Below, piece after piece: positions 50,741 through 58,170 of a stretch of DNA of 64,000 bases. The stretch is from Streptomyces sp. MJM8645 (lineage in GTDB: Bacteria > Actinomycetota > Actinomycetes > Streptomycetales > Streptomycetaceae), in contig NZ_LJJF01000001.1 of assembly GCF_001625365.1 (NCBI RefSeq), forward strand, positions 62,001 to 126,000. Reading direction: 5' to 3'. Within the stretch, counting starts at the first letter, position 1. The number at the start of each line of letters is the position of its first letter. The translations under genes and the position numbers were made by a program. The notes under the pieces were generated by a model. It was given only the letters and a program-made list of their open reading frames with translations. It was not told the DNA's origin and did no database searches.

Positions 50741-50760
50741 ACGTGCGCACGCGTGCACGC
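50741..50760. promoter_or_regulatory. ArsR operator upstream of the arsR-like gene
   Basis: The 20-bp ACGTGCGCACGCGTGCACGC ends 30 bp before the ArsR-like start. It matches the site at 51219-51238 before the MFS gene at 16 of 20 positions. A shared, palindromic site before the regulator and the pump suggests autoregulation and pump control by the same repressor. Confidence 0.7.
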
Positions 50761-50790
50761 ATCGGGCGCACGCCGACCTACGATGAGCAC

Positions 50791-51153
50791 ATGAGCACAA
50801 GCACCGACCTGGCAGCTGCACACGGCTCGCAGGAGCAGGGGCAGGACAGCGGCGAGCGGCTGGACGTCGCCGCGTCCGTCCTCGCCCTGCTCGCGGACCG
50901 CACCCGGCTTGCGCTGCTGCACCGGCTCGGCGCGGGCGAGGCCGACGTCACCTCCCTCATCGAGGCCTGCGGGGCCCCGCGCACCTCCGTCAGCCAGCAC
51001 CTCGCGAAGCTCCGCCTCGCGGGCCTGGTCACCACGCGCAGGGACGGGCGCCGCGTCGTCTACTCGCTGCGCCACGGGCACCTCCGGCGCCTGGTCGACG
51101 AGGCGCTGAACGTCGCCGACCACCAGATCGGCTCCCTCCCGCCGCACGACTGA
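50791..51153 (+). CDS. ArsR/SmtB-family metal-sensing repressor
   Basis: A 120-residue winged-helix protein: LLADRTRLALLHRLGAGEAD, SLIEACGAPRTSVSQHLAKL (recognition helix) and VTTRRDGRRVVYSLR (wing). The last helix, HGHLRRLVDEALNVADHQIG, carries His residues placed like the alpha-5 zinc/nickel site of CzrA/NmtR, though the CzrA His97 position is Val. It is followed by a Pro/His tail (PPHD). Genes downstream encode a His-tailed MFS pump and a P1B-ATPase, so it probably represses metal export until Ni, Co or Zn binds. Confidence 0.9.
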   Translation: MSTSTDLAAAHGSQEQGQDSGERLDVAASVLALLADRTRLALLHRLGAGEADVTSLIEACGAPRTSVSQHLAKLRLAGLVTTRRDGRRVVYSLRHGHLRRLVDEALNVADHQIGSLPPHD

Positions 51154-51215
51154 CCCAACCCCCGCCCCAGCCCCCCGCAGACCGGAACGGCAGCGAGGAC
51201 CGCGCCATCGCAACT

Positions 51216-51241
51216 AACACGTGCACACGTATGCACGTGTT
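51216..51241. promoter_or_regulatory. 26-bp palindromic ArsR operator before the MFS gene
   Basis: Perfect 10-bp arms, AACACGTGCA and TGCACGTGTT, flank a 6-bp centre, 47 bp before the MFS start. Its inner 20 bp is a close match to the site before the ArsR-like gene. It is one of the clearest operators in the window. Confidence 0.8.
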
Positions 51242-51288
51242 GGATACGATGGTGCCGCCGCACCACGCCGCCGACCGGGACGGGGCCG

Positions 51289-52650
51289 ATGCTGTCCACA
51301 CTGCGCAACCGCACCTACCGCCACCTGTTCGCAGCCCAGGTCATCGCCCTGGTGGGCACGGGCCTGGCCACCGTGGCGCTGAGCCTGCTCGCCTACGACA
51401 TCGCCGGCGCCGACGCCTCGGCCGTCCTCGGCACCGCGCTGGCCGTCAAGATGGTCGCCTACATGGCCGTCGCACCGGCGGTCGGCGCCCTCGCCGACCG
51501 CATTCCGCGCCGAACGCTGCTGGTGGCGATGGACCTCACCCGCGCCGCCGTCGCGCTCGCCCTGCCGTTCGTCAGCCAGGCCTGGCAGATCTACATCCTG
51601 ATCTTCCTGCTCCAGGCCGCCTCGGCCGCCTTCACGCCGGCCTTCCAGGCCACCATCCCCGAGGTGCTGCCCGCCGAACGGGACTACACCCAGGCGCTGT
51701 CGATGTCCCGCCTCGCCTACGACCTGGAGTCCCTGTTCAGCCCCGCGCTCGCCGCGGGCCTGCTCGCGCTGGTCCCGTACACCTGGCTGTTCACCGGCAC
51801 CACCGCGGGCTTCCTCGCCTCCGCCACCCTGGTCGTCTCCGTCGTCCTGCCCAAGCCCGCCCCCGTCGAGAGGACCGGCGGCGCCTACGCCAAGGCCGCC
51901 TTCGGCGCCCGCCTGTTCTGGGCCACCCCCCGCCTGCGGGCCCTGCTCGCGCTCGACCTCGCGGTCGCCGCCGCCGGGGCGATCGTCTTCGTCGACACGG
52001 TCGTCGCGGTCCGCGAGCACTTCCACCGCCCGGCCGGCGCGGTCTCGCTCGCCCTGGGCGCCTACGGAGCCGGCTCCATGCTGACCGCCCTGCTCCTGCC
52101 CCGGCTCCTGCGGCGGCTCTCCGACCGCGCCGTCATGCTCCCGGCCGCCTTCGCGCTCCCCGCCGTCCTGGCCGCCGTCGCCGCCGTCACCGCCGCGGCC
52201 CCGGGCGGCTGGTCCTGGGGCGCGCTGCTGGCGTCCTGGGCCGCGATCGGCGCCGCCTGTTCCGCCGTCCTCACGCCGGGCGGGCGCCTGATCCGCCGCT
52301 CCGCCGCCGACGCGGACCTGCCGGCCGCCTTCGCCGCGCAGTTCTCCCTCTCGCACAGCTGCTGGCTGCTCACCTACCCCCTCGCCGGCTGGCTCGCCGC
52401 CGGCGCCGGTCTCCCGGTGACCGCCGTCGTCCTCGGCACCATCGCCCTGCTCGCCGCCACCGCCGCCACCTCGATCTGGCCCGCCCGCGACCCCGCCAGG
52501 CTCGACCACGTCCACGCCGACCTGCCCCCGGGCCACCCCCACCTCACCGACGCCCACCCGGCCGCGGACGGCTGGCTCCACGGCCACGACTACGTCATCG
52601 ACCAGTACCACCGCCACTGGCCACAAGGCCTCACCGCGCGGGCCAACTAG
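51289..52650 (+). CDS. MFS metal exporter with His-rich C-terminal tail (NreB-like)
   Basis: A 453-residue, 12-helix transporter starting LRNRTYRHLFAAQVIALVGTGL. The C-terminal tail after about residue 400 is rich in His and Asp (DHVHADLPPGHPHLTDAH, then HGHDYVIDQYHRHW). Such tails occur in NreB/CnrT-type nickel and cobalt exporters. It follows the ArsR-like gene and has the matching operator, so export of Ni, Co or a similar metal is likely. The start at 51289 has GGGGCCG upstream, not a strong ribosome site. Confidence 0.88.
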   Translation: MLSTLRNRTYRHLFAAQVIALVGTGLATVALSLLAYDIAGADASAVLGTALAVKMVAYMAVAPAVGALADRIPRRTLLVAMDLTRAAVALALPFVSQAWQIYILIFLLQAASAAFTPAFQATIPEVLPAERDYTQALSMSRLAYDLESLFSPALAAGLLALVPYTWLFTGTTAGFLASATLVVSVVLPKPAPVERTGGAYAKAAFGARLFWATPRLRALLALDLAVAAAGAIVFVDTVVAVREHFHRPAGAVSLALGAYGAGSMLTALLLPRLLRRLSDRAVMLPAAFALPAVLAAVAAVTAAAPGGWSWGALLASWAAIGAACSAVLTPGGRLIRRSAADADLPAAFAAQFSLSHSCWLLTYPLAGWLAAGAGLPVTAVVLGTIALLAATAATSIWPARDPARLDHVHADLPPGHPHLTDAHPAADGWLHGHDYVIDQYHRHWPQGLTARAN

Positions 52651-52704
52651 CCAGGGCTACCGGGCGGGGCGACAACTCCATCACCCGGGAGGGTCAATCC
52701 AGCG

Positions 52705-52734
52705 GGAATAAATGAAGAGCTGTTCATGTATTCC
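52705..52734. promoter_or_regulatory. 30-bp near-palindrome with TGAA-N6-TTCA core (SmtB/CzrA-type operator)
   Basis: Twelve-base arms (GGAATAAATGAA and TTCATGTATTCC, one mismatch) flank GAGCTG. The TGAA-N6-TTCA core is the 12-2-12 site class of SmtB/CzrA-type ArsR repressors. It lies about 50 bp before the ATPase start and differs from the two CACGTG sites, so a second ArsR-family regulator may act here. Confidence 0.75.
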
Positions 52735-52786
52735 TGTATGGTCGACGCGTCGCCCCGTCGTGTCCGCGTGGAGGAACACCACAGCC

Positions 52787-54862
52787 ATGTCCGCAACCCT
52801 CACCGAGCGCCCAGCCGCCGCAGCCCCGCGCGGCGGCGCCGCTCCCAAGCGCCGTACGCGCGTCTTCGCGCTGGCCGAGGCCCGCTGGGCCGCCGCCGCG
52901 ACCGTCGCCTTCCTGACCGCCCTGCCGCTCCAGCTGGCCGGCGCCCCGGCCTGGGCCTGGGGGCCGCTGTACGCGATCGCCTACGCCACCGGCGGCTGGG
53001 AGCCCGGCTGGGCCGGACTTCAGGCGCTGCGCGAGAAGACCCTCGACGTCGACCTGCTGATGATCGTCGCCGCGATCGGCGCGGCCTCGATCGGGCAGGT
53101 GATGGACGGCGCGCTGCTGATCGTCATCTTCGCCACCTCGGGCGCGCTGGAGGCGCTGGCCACCGCCCGCACCCAGGACTCGGTGCGCGGCCTGCTCGAC
53201 CTCGCCCCCACCACCGCCACCCGCCTGCTGGACGACGGCGGCGAGGAGACCGTCGCCACCGAGGACCTGGTGGTCGGCGACACCATCCTGATCCGCCCCG
53301 GCGAGCGCGTCGGCGCCGACGGCCGCGTCCTGGACGGCGCGAGCGAGATCGACCAGGCCACCATCACCGGCGAGCCGCTGCCGGCCCCCAAGCAGCAGGG
53401 CGACGAGGTCTTCGCCGGCACCCTGAACGGCACCGGCGCCCTGCGGGTGAAGGTCGAGCGCGACGCCTCCGACTCGGTGATCGCCCGGATCGTCGCCATG
53501 GTCGAGGAGGCCTCGGAGACCAAGGCCCCCACCCAGCTGTTCATCGAGAGGGTCGAGCAGCGCTACTCCCTGGGCATGGTCTTCGCGACCCTCGCCGTCT
53601 TCCTCGTCCCGCTGGCCTTCGGCGCCGCCGTGACCGGCTCGCTGCTGCGGGCGATGACCTTCATGATCGTCGCCTCGCCCTGCGCCGTGGTGCTGGCCAC
53701 CATGCCGCCGCTGCTCTCCGCGATCGCCAACGCCGGCCGCCACGGCGTCCTGGTGAAGTCCGCCGTCGTGATGGAGCGGCTCGGGCAGGTCGACGCGGTC
53801 GCGCTGGACAAGACCGGCACCCTCACCGAGGGCACCCCCCGGATCACCGACCTGCTCCCCCTCGCCGGCAGCGGCCTGGACGAGGACGAACTGCTGACCC
53901 TGGCGGCCGCCGCCGAGCACCCCAGCGAGCACCCGCTGGCCCGCGCGGTGGTCGACGCCGCCCGCCGGCGCGGCCTCGACCTGCCGGTCGCCGAGGGCTT
54001 CGCCTCCACCCCCGGCGTCGGGGTGACCGCCACCGTCTGCGGTGCCGTCATCGCGGTCGGCGCCCCCGCCCGGCTCCTCGCCGGCGCCGCCGACGCGCCC
54101 TCCACCGAGGCAGAGGCGGAGGCGGAGGCCACCGCCGTCGCCGTCGCCGTCGCCGAGGAACTGGAGCGCGACGGGCGCACCGCCGTCCTGGTCCAGCGCG
54201 ACGGCGTCCCGGTCGGCGTACTCGGCATCGCCGACCGCCTGCGCCCCGACGCCGCCGCCACCGTCACCGCCCTGGCGGCCCTGACCGGCGCCGCCCCGGT
54301 GCTGGTGACCGGAGACAACCCGCGCGCCGCCGCCCGCCTCGCCGCCGAGGTCGGCATCACCGACGTCCGCGCGGGGCTGCTCCCCCAGGACAAGGTCGCC
54401 GCCGTGCAGGAGCAGGAGCGGGCCGGGCGCAAGGTGCTGGTGATCGGCGACGGCGTCAACGACGCCCCCGCCCTCGCCGCCGCCCACACCGGCATCGCGA
54501 TGGGCCGGGCGGGCTCCGACCTGGCGCTGGAGACCGCCGACGCGGTCGTCGTCCGCGACGAACTCGCGACCGTCCCCACGGTGATCGCGCTGTCCCGGGC
54601 GGCCCGGCGGCTGGTCGTCCAGAACCTGGTGATCGCCTCGGTGTTCATCTCCGGCCTGGTCGTGTGGGACCTGGTCGCCACCCTGCCCCTGCCGCTCGGT
54701 GTCCTCGGCCACGAGGGCTCGACCGTCATCGTCGGCCTCAACGGCCTGCGGCTGCTGCGCGAGAACGCGTGGAAGCGCGCGGGCGCCACCGGGCCGCGGC
54801 CGGTTCAAGAGCTGGTTCAGAAGCCGGTTCAGGAGCCGGCGCGGGCCCGGCGCAGCAGGTAG
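52787..54862 (+). CDS. Heavy-metal P1B-type ATPase with SPC motif (CtpD/CoaT-like)
   Basis: A 691-residue pump lacking an N-terminal metal-binding domain. It has the metal-site motif SPC (Ser297-Pro298-Cys299) instead of CPC, phosphorylation site DKTGTLT (Asp341), ATP-binding EHPSEHPLA, GDGVNDAPALA and in the last helices HEGSTVIVGLNGLRLL. SPC and HEGS(T) mark the P1B-4 group that exports Co, Ni, Fe or Zn. It works beside the ArsR/MFS genes as a metal efflux pump. ATG 52787 follows GGAGG. Its C-terminal tail repeats PVQE and overlaps the next gene by 34 bp. Confidence 0.93.
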   Translation: MSATLTERPAAAAPRGGAAPKRRTRVFALAEARWAAAATVAFLTALPLQLAGAPAWAWGPLYAIAYATGGWEPGWAGLQALREKTLDVDLLMIVAAIGAASIGQVMDGALLIVIFATSGALEALATARTQDSVRGLLDLAPTTATRLLDDGGEETVATEDLVVGDTILIRPGERVGADGRVLDGASEIDQATITGEPLPAPKQQGDEVFAGTLNGTGALRVKVERDASDSVIARIVAMVEEASETKAPTQLFIERVEQRYSLGMVFATLAVFLVPLAFGAAVTGSLLRAMTFMIVASPCAVVLATMPPLLSAIANAGRHGVLVKSAVVMERLGQVDAVALDKTGTLTEGTPRITDLLPLAGSGLDEDELLTLAAAAEHPSEHPLARAVVDAARRRGLDLPVAEGFASTPGVGVTATVCGAVIAVGAPARLLAGAADAPSTEAEAEAEATAVAVAVAEELERDGRTAVLVQRDGVPVGVLGIADRLRPDAAATVTALAALTGAAPVLVTGDNPRAAARLAAEVGITDVRAGLLPQDKVAAVQEQERAGRKVLVIGDGVNDAPALAAAHTGIAMGRAGSDLALETADAVVVRDELATVPTVIALSRAARRLVVQNLVIASVFISGLVVWDLVATLPLPLGVLGHEGSTVIVGLNGLRLLRENAWKRAGATGPRPVQELVQKPVQEPARARRSR

Positions 54863-56031
54863 GCGCCGGAGGCGGCGGCGAGCAGCGCCATGCAGGCGGT
54901 GAAGACCAGGCCGGCGTGGGCCAGGCCGATCGGCGCGGTGAGCAGGCCGATGCCGATCACCGGGATCGAGATGCCGAAGTAGGCGACCACGAAGAGCGCC
55001 GACAGGGCGCCGCCGCGGTGCTCGGCGGGCGCGGCGGCGGCGATCTCGCCGACCGCTCCGCGCAGGCCCATGCCCTGGCCGGCGCCGCCCACCAGGGCGC
55101 TGAGCACGAGCAGTGGCAGAGCCGTCCAGGCGAGGGAACCGGCCATCAGGGCCAGCCCGGCGATGAGCACCAGGCAGCCGATCGGGATCGCCCGGGCGGT
55201 GCCCAGCCGGGGCACCAGGAGCTGGCCGAGGATGGAGGCGAAGAAGGCCGTGCACACGATCAGGCCGACGACGGCCGGGCTGTGGACGTCCAGCCGCTGG
55301 GCGAGGAAGGCCGGGCTGACGGAGGTGAAGACGCCCAGCAGGGAGAAGCCCGCGAACGCGGCGAGCCCGGCCGGGACGAACACCCCGCGGACCTCCGGCG
55401 GCAGGGACGGCCGGCGCGGCCGGGCGGTGCGCAGCGGGCGGGCGCCGGTGACGGTCTCCGGCAGGAGCCAGGTGACGGTGAAGGAGGCGGCGAGCAGCAC
55501 CAGGTGCACGGCGAACGGCAGGGTGAGGGGGTGGCGTGTGTACTCGGCGAGCAGTCCCGACAGCACCGGTCCGCAGCCCAGGCCGCCGATGTTGGCGGCG
55601 GTCGCGACGAAGCCCGCGCGGGCCTGGTGTCCGGGTGGGGCGAGTTCCAGGACGTACGCGGTGGCGGTGCCGGTGAACAGGCCCGCGGACAGGCCGGACA
55701 GCAGGCGGCCCAGGGCCAGCAGCGGGAGGCCGCCCTCGGCCAGGAAGGCGAGCGCGCTGCACGCGGCAAGTGCCAGTCCGCAGAGCAGGACGGGCCGGCG
55801 TCCGACGGAGTCGGAGACGTTGCCGACGAGCAGCAGGACGCCGATGACGCCGAAGGCGTAGATGGCGAAGACGACCGTCACCATCAGTTCGGAGAAGCCG
55901 ATCTGCTCCTGGTACAGCCCGTACAGCGGGGTGGGCAGGGTGGTGCCCGCCATGCAGACGGCGAAGCCGGCGGCCGCCCCGAGGTAGCCCGCCCGGCCCA
56001 TCGCGGGTCGCGCGGTCTGATGATCGGTCAT
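54829..56031 (-). CDS. MFS transporter, DHA-type
   Basis: A 400-residue, 12-helix major facilitator: GRAGYLGAAAGFAVCMAGTTLPTPLYGLYQ, the helix 2-3 motif GNVSDSVGRRPVLL (about 70-83), and APPGHQARAGFVATAANIGG. It belongs to the drug:proton antiporter type and its substrate is unknown. The 3' end overlaps that of the P1B-ATPase by 34 bp in convergent orientation. ATG 56031 has a 120-bp spacer from the AraC-type gene upstream on the same strand. Confidence 0.88.
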   Translation of the reverse strand: MTDHQTARPAMGRAGYLGAAAGFAVCMAGTTLPTPLYGLYQEQIGFSELMVTVVFAIYAFGVIGVLLLVGNVSDSVGRRPVLLCGLALAACSALAFLAEGGLPLLALGRLLSGLSAGLFTGTATAYVLELAPPGHQARAGFVATAANIGGLGCGPVLSGLLAEYTRHPLTLPFAVHLVLLAASFTVTWLLPETVTGARPLRTARPRRPSLPPEVRGVFVPAGLAAFAGFSLLGVFTSVSPAFLAQRLDVHSPAVVGLIVCTAFFASILGQLLVPRLGTARAIPIGCLVLIAGLALMAGSLAWTALPLLVLSALVGGAGQGMGLRGAVGEIAAAAPAEHRGGALSALFVVAYFGISIPVIGIGLLTAPIGLAHAGLVFTACMALLAAASGAYLLRRARAGS

Positions 56032-56153
56032 TCGCCCACGGTAGGGCGGCCGTCGCCGTCGCAGCCACGGCTCGCGGGGCCGAATAGGCCGATCCGCCCA
56101 AGAACCGACGCCCGGCCCCGGCCACACCCACCCCCGGCGTGGTCGGCCATCGG

Positions 56154-57113
56154 CTACCGGATCGCGCCGCGGTCCGCGGACAGGCCGTGGGTGGTGCCGC
56201 CCCCGGCCCGCACCTGCGTCGGGAGCGCTCCCCAGTAGCGCCGGAACGCGGTGCTGAAGTGCCGGGTGTCCGCATAGCCGCAGGAGCGGGCGACGGCCGC
56301 GACGGACAGCGGGCGCAGCGCGGGATCGGCCAGGCGCTGCGCGGCGACGTCCAGCCGTCGGCGGGTCAGGTAGGCGATGATCGTGCACCCCGTCTCCTGC
56401 TGGAAGAGCCGTGCTGCGTGGCGCTCGCTCAGGTGGACCTGGGTGGCGACGTCCCGTACCCGTACCGGGCGGTCGAAGTTGTCGTCGAGGTAGCGGGTCA
56501 TCCGCGCGGCGGCCGCCGCCGCGCGCCCACCCGGCACGGGCGTCGGGCGCGCGGCGGCGGGCAGGTCGGCGACGACGCGGGCGCAGGTGAGGACCAGCGC
56601 GGGGCCGAGGGCGGCCAGCAGGTCGGGGCTGGCCGGCCCCGGAGCCGCAGCCTCTTCGGCGAGTGTCGCCAACAGCCGGGGAAGCGGGGTTCCGGCGGCC
56701 GGGACGACCCGGCGCGGGCCGGCCGCGAGGGCGTCGAGCAGGGCGGCGGTCTCCGGGGAGCCGGGCCCGGCGGCCCCGCGCGGACCGCGTTCGGGGACCA
56801 TCGTCCAGGACCAGAAGACGATGCCGAGCGGGTCCCGGGCGTCGGTGGTGATCTCGTGGACCTCGCCGGGGCGGGCCAGGAACAGCTCGCCGGCTCCGAC
56901 CGGGTGCTCCAGCGCGCCGATCCGGAACGTCCCGCGCCCGGCGTAGGCGTAGCAGAACTCGAAGTAGGAGTGGCTGTGCCAGTAGTTGCGCCATGGCTCG
57001 GGCGGGTAGAACCCCCAGTCCACGAACTCGACCCGTCGTCCGGCGAGGGTGGTGCCCAGCCGCACGGAGTTGAGCAGGGGCAGGGCGGCGCCCGCCCGGG
57101 CCAGTTCGGTCAT
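56154..57113 (-). CDS. AraC-family regulator with cupin domain
   Basis: A 319-residue protein. The cupin-like N-terminal part (YWHSHSYFEFCYAYAGRGTF; LEHPVGAGELFLARPGEVHEI) precedes an AraC DNA-binding domain (VRDVATQVHLSERHAARLFQQETG; VARSCGYADTRHFSTAFRRYWG). Its ATG overlaps the stop of the phytanoyl-CoA dioxygenase-like gene (ATGA), so they are co-transcribed. This pairing suggests it controls the dioxygenase and possibly a divergent unit, in response to a metabolite. Confidence 0.9.
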   Translation of the reverse strand: MTELARAGAALPLLNSVRLGTTLAGRRVEFVDWGFYPPEPWRNYWHSHSYFEFCYAYAGRGTFRIGALEHPVGAGELFLARPGEVHEITTDARDPLGIVFWSWTMVPERGPRGAAGPGSPETAALLDALAAGPRRVVPAAGTPLPRLLATLAEEAAAPGPASPDLLAALGPALVLTCARVVADLPAAARPTPVPGGRAAAAAARMTRYLDDNFDRPVRVRDVATQVHLSERHAARLFQQETGCTIIAYLTRRRLDVAAQRLADPALRPLSVAAVARSCGYADTRHFSTAFRRYWGALPTQVRAGGGTTHGLSADRGAIR

Positions 57114-57898
57114 CTCGGCTCGCCCGCCCCGTCCGTCCTGCGCGCGGTGGGGTCGACGCCCCGCAGCATCATGCCCTGACCGAGGGACCAGGTGTGATCG
57201 TCCGTGGTGGGCCGGTCCGCAGGGTCCCGGAACTGTACCAGCCAGGTGGTGCGGGCCTGGTCGGAGGTGTTCAGCCCCGAACCGTGCACGGTGAGGTAGC
57301 CGAAGAACAGGACGTCGCCGGCCTCCGCCGGGCACGGCCGGGCGTCCTGGAGCCGCCAGGTGTCGGGCGGCAGGTGCCAGCTGCCGTCCTCGACGTGCGG
57401 CAGCGGGCCCTGCTGGTGGCTGCCGGGGACGGCCCTGATGCAGCCCTTCTCCTCCGGGGCGTCGTCGAAGTGGAAGACCGCGGCCGCGACGGTGTGCCGG
57501 GCGTGCGGGAAGAACGGGTGGTCCTGGTGCAGGGGGAAGGGGGAGCCGGTCTCCGGAGGCTTGATGAACATCTTCGTGTGGTGCAACTGGAGGTTGGGCC
57601 CGCCGAGCAGTGCGGCCGCGACGTCCGTGAACCTGGGGTCGACCAGCAGCCGGGCGAAGGCCGCCGAGTGGAACTGCGCGTCGTGGGCGTGCTTGAGGGC
57701 CGTGCGCCCGGCGGACGCACCCGCGACGGTGCGCGCGCTGGCCCAGGTCGGGTCGGCGTCGGAGTCGAGGCGGGCGGCCAGGGCGTGGCACTCCTCCCGC
57801 ATCGCCGCCGCCTCCTGTCGGCTGATCAGGTTCTTGACGAGGAGGAAGCCGTTCTCGTGGTAGGCGGCGAGGTCGTCGGGGCTGAGGGGTTCGTTCAT
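57110..57898 (-). CDS. Phytanoyl-CoA dioxygenase (PhyH)-like Fe(II)/2-oxoglutarate enzyme
   Basis: A 262-residue dioxygenase. DDLAAYHENGFLLVKNLIS opens the PhyH fold. The iron site is His-x-Asp in PFPLHQDHPFFPH, with distal His in YLTVHGSGLN; the 2-oxoglutarate Arg lies in ARTTWLVQFR. PhyH-like enzymes hydroxylate small molecules or acyl-CoAs; the substrate is unknown. The ATG at 57898 fits the domain start. It is coupled to the AraC-type gene and divergent from the phosphatase gene with a 272-bp gap. Confidence 0.88.
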   Translation of the reverse strand: MNEPLSPDDLAAYHENGFLLVKNLISRQEAAAMREECHALAARLDSDADPTWASARTVAGASAGRTALKHAHDAQFHSAAFARLLVDPRFTDVAAALLGGPNLQLHHTKMFIKPPETGSPFPLHQDHPFFPHARHTVAAAVFHFDDAPEEKGCIRAVPGSHQQGPLPHVEDGSWHLPPDTWRLQDARPCPAEAGDVLFFGYLTVHGSGLNTSDQARTTWLVQFRDPADRPTTDDHTWSLGQGMMLRGVDPTARRTDGAGEPR

Positions 57899-58143
57899 GG
57901 CCTCGACCGTAGGTGTGGGGACCGGGCCGGGCCGAGGGGCGATACGGACGGCCCGGTGGGTAATCCGGACATCGGCCCGCGCGTTCAAGTCCCTCCCGCC
58001 GGGCTGCGGCCGAGCAGGCGGGGGTGCTCCCGAGGCCGGGAGCGCCCCGCCTCGATGTCCGGGCACCGTCGCCTCGATGTCCTGGCACCCCCAACTGGCG
58101 TATGGCGCAGCCGAATCCGTTCGCGTCCGCCCTCTTGTCAAAG

Positions 58144-58162
58144 GTTAGTGATGTTTCCTAAC
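58144..58162. promoter_or_regulatory. Inverted repeat GTTAG-N9-CTAAC before phosphatase gene
   Basis: The AT-rich GTTAGTGATGTTTCCTAAC is a 5-bp inverted repeat just 8 bp before the ATG at 58171. Similar TTAGGAAA...TAAC motifs occur upstream of secreted enzyme genes in Streptomyces, from general recollection. It may be a repressor site over the promoter, and the gene may be transcribed with a short leader. Confidence 0.45.
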
Positions 58163-58170
58163 TTAATGTC

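Noticed and set aside
52724..56275. 1183-codon minus-strand frame and 1170-codon plus-strand frame across the ATPase and MFS genes
   Set aside because: Antisense and off-frame to well-supported genes; compositions are typical of stop-free high-GC DNA.
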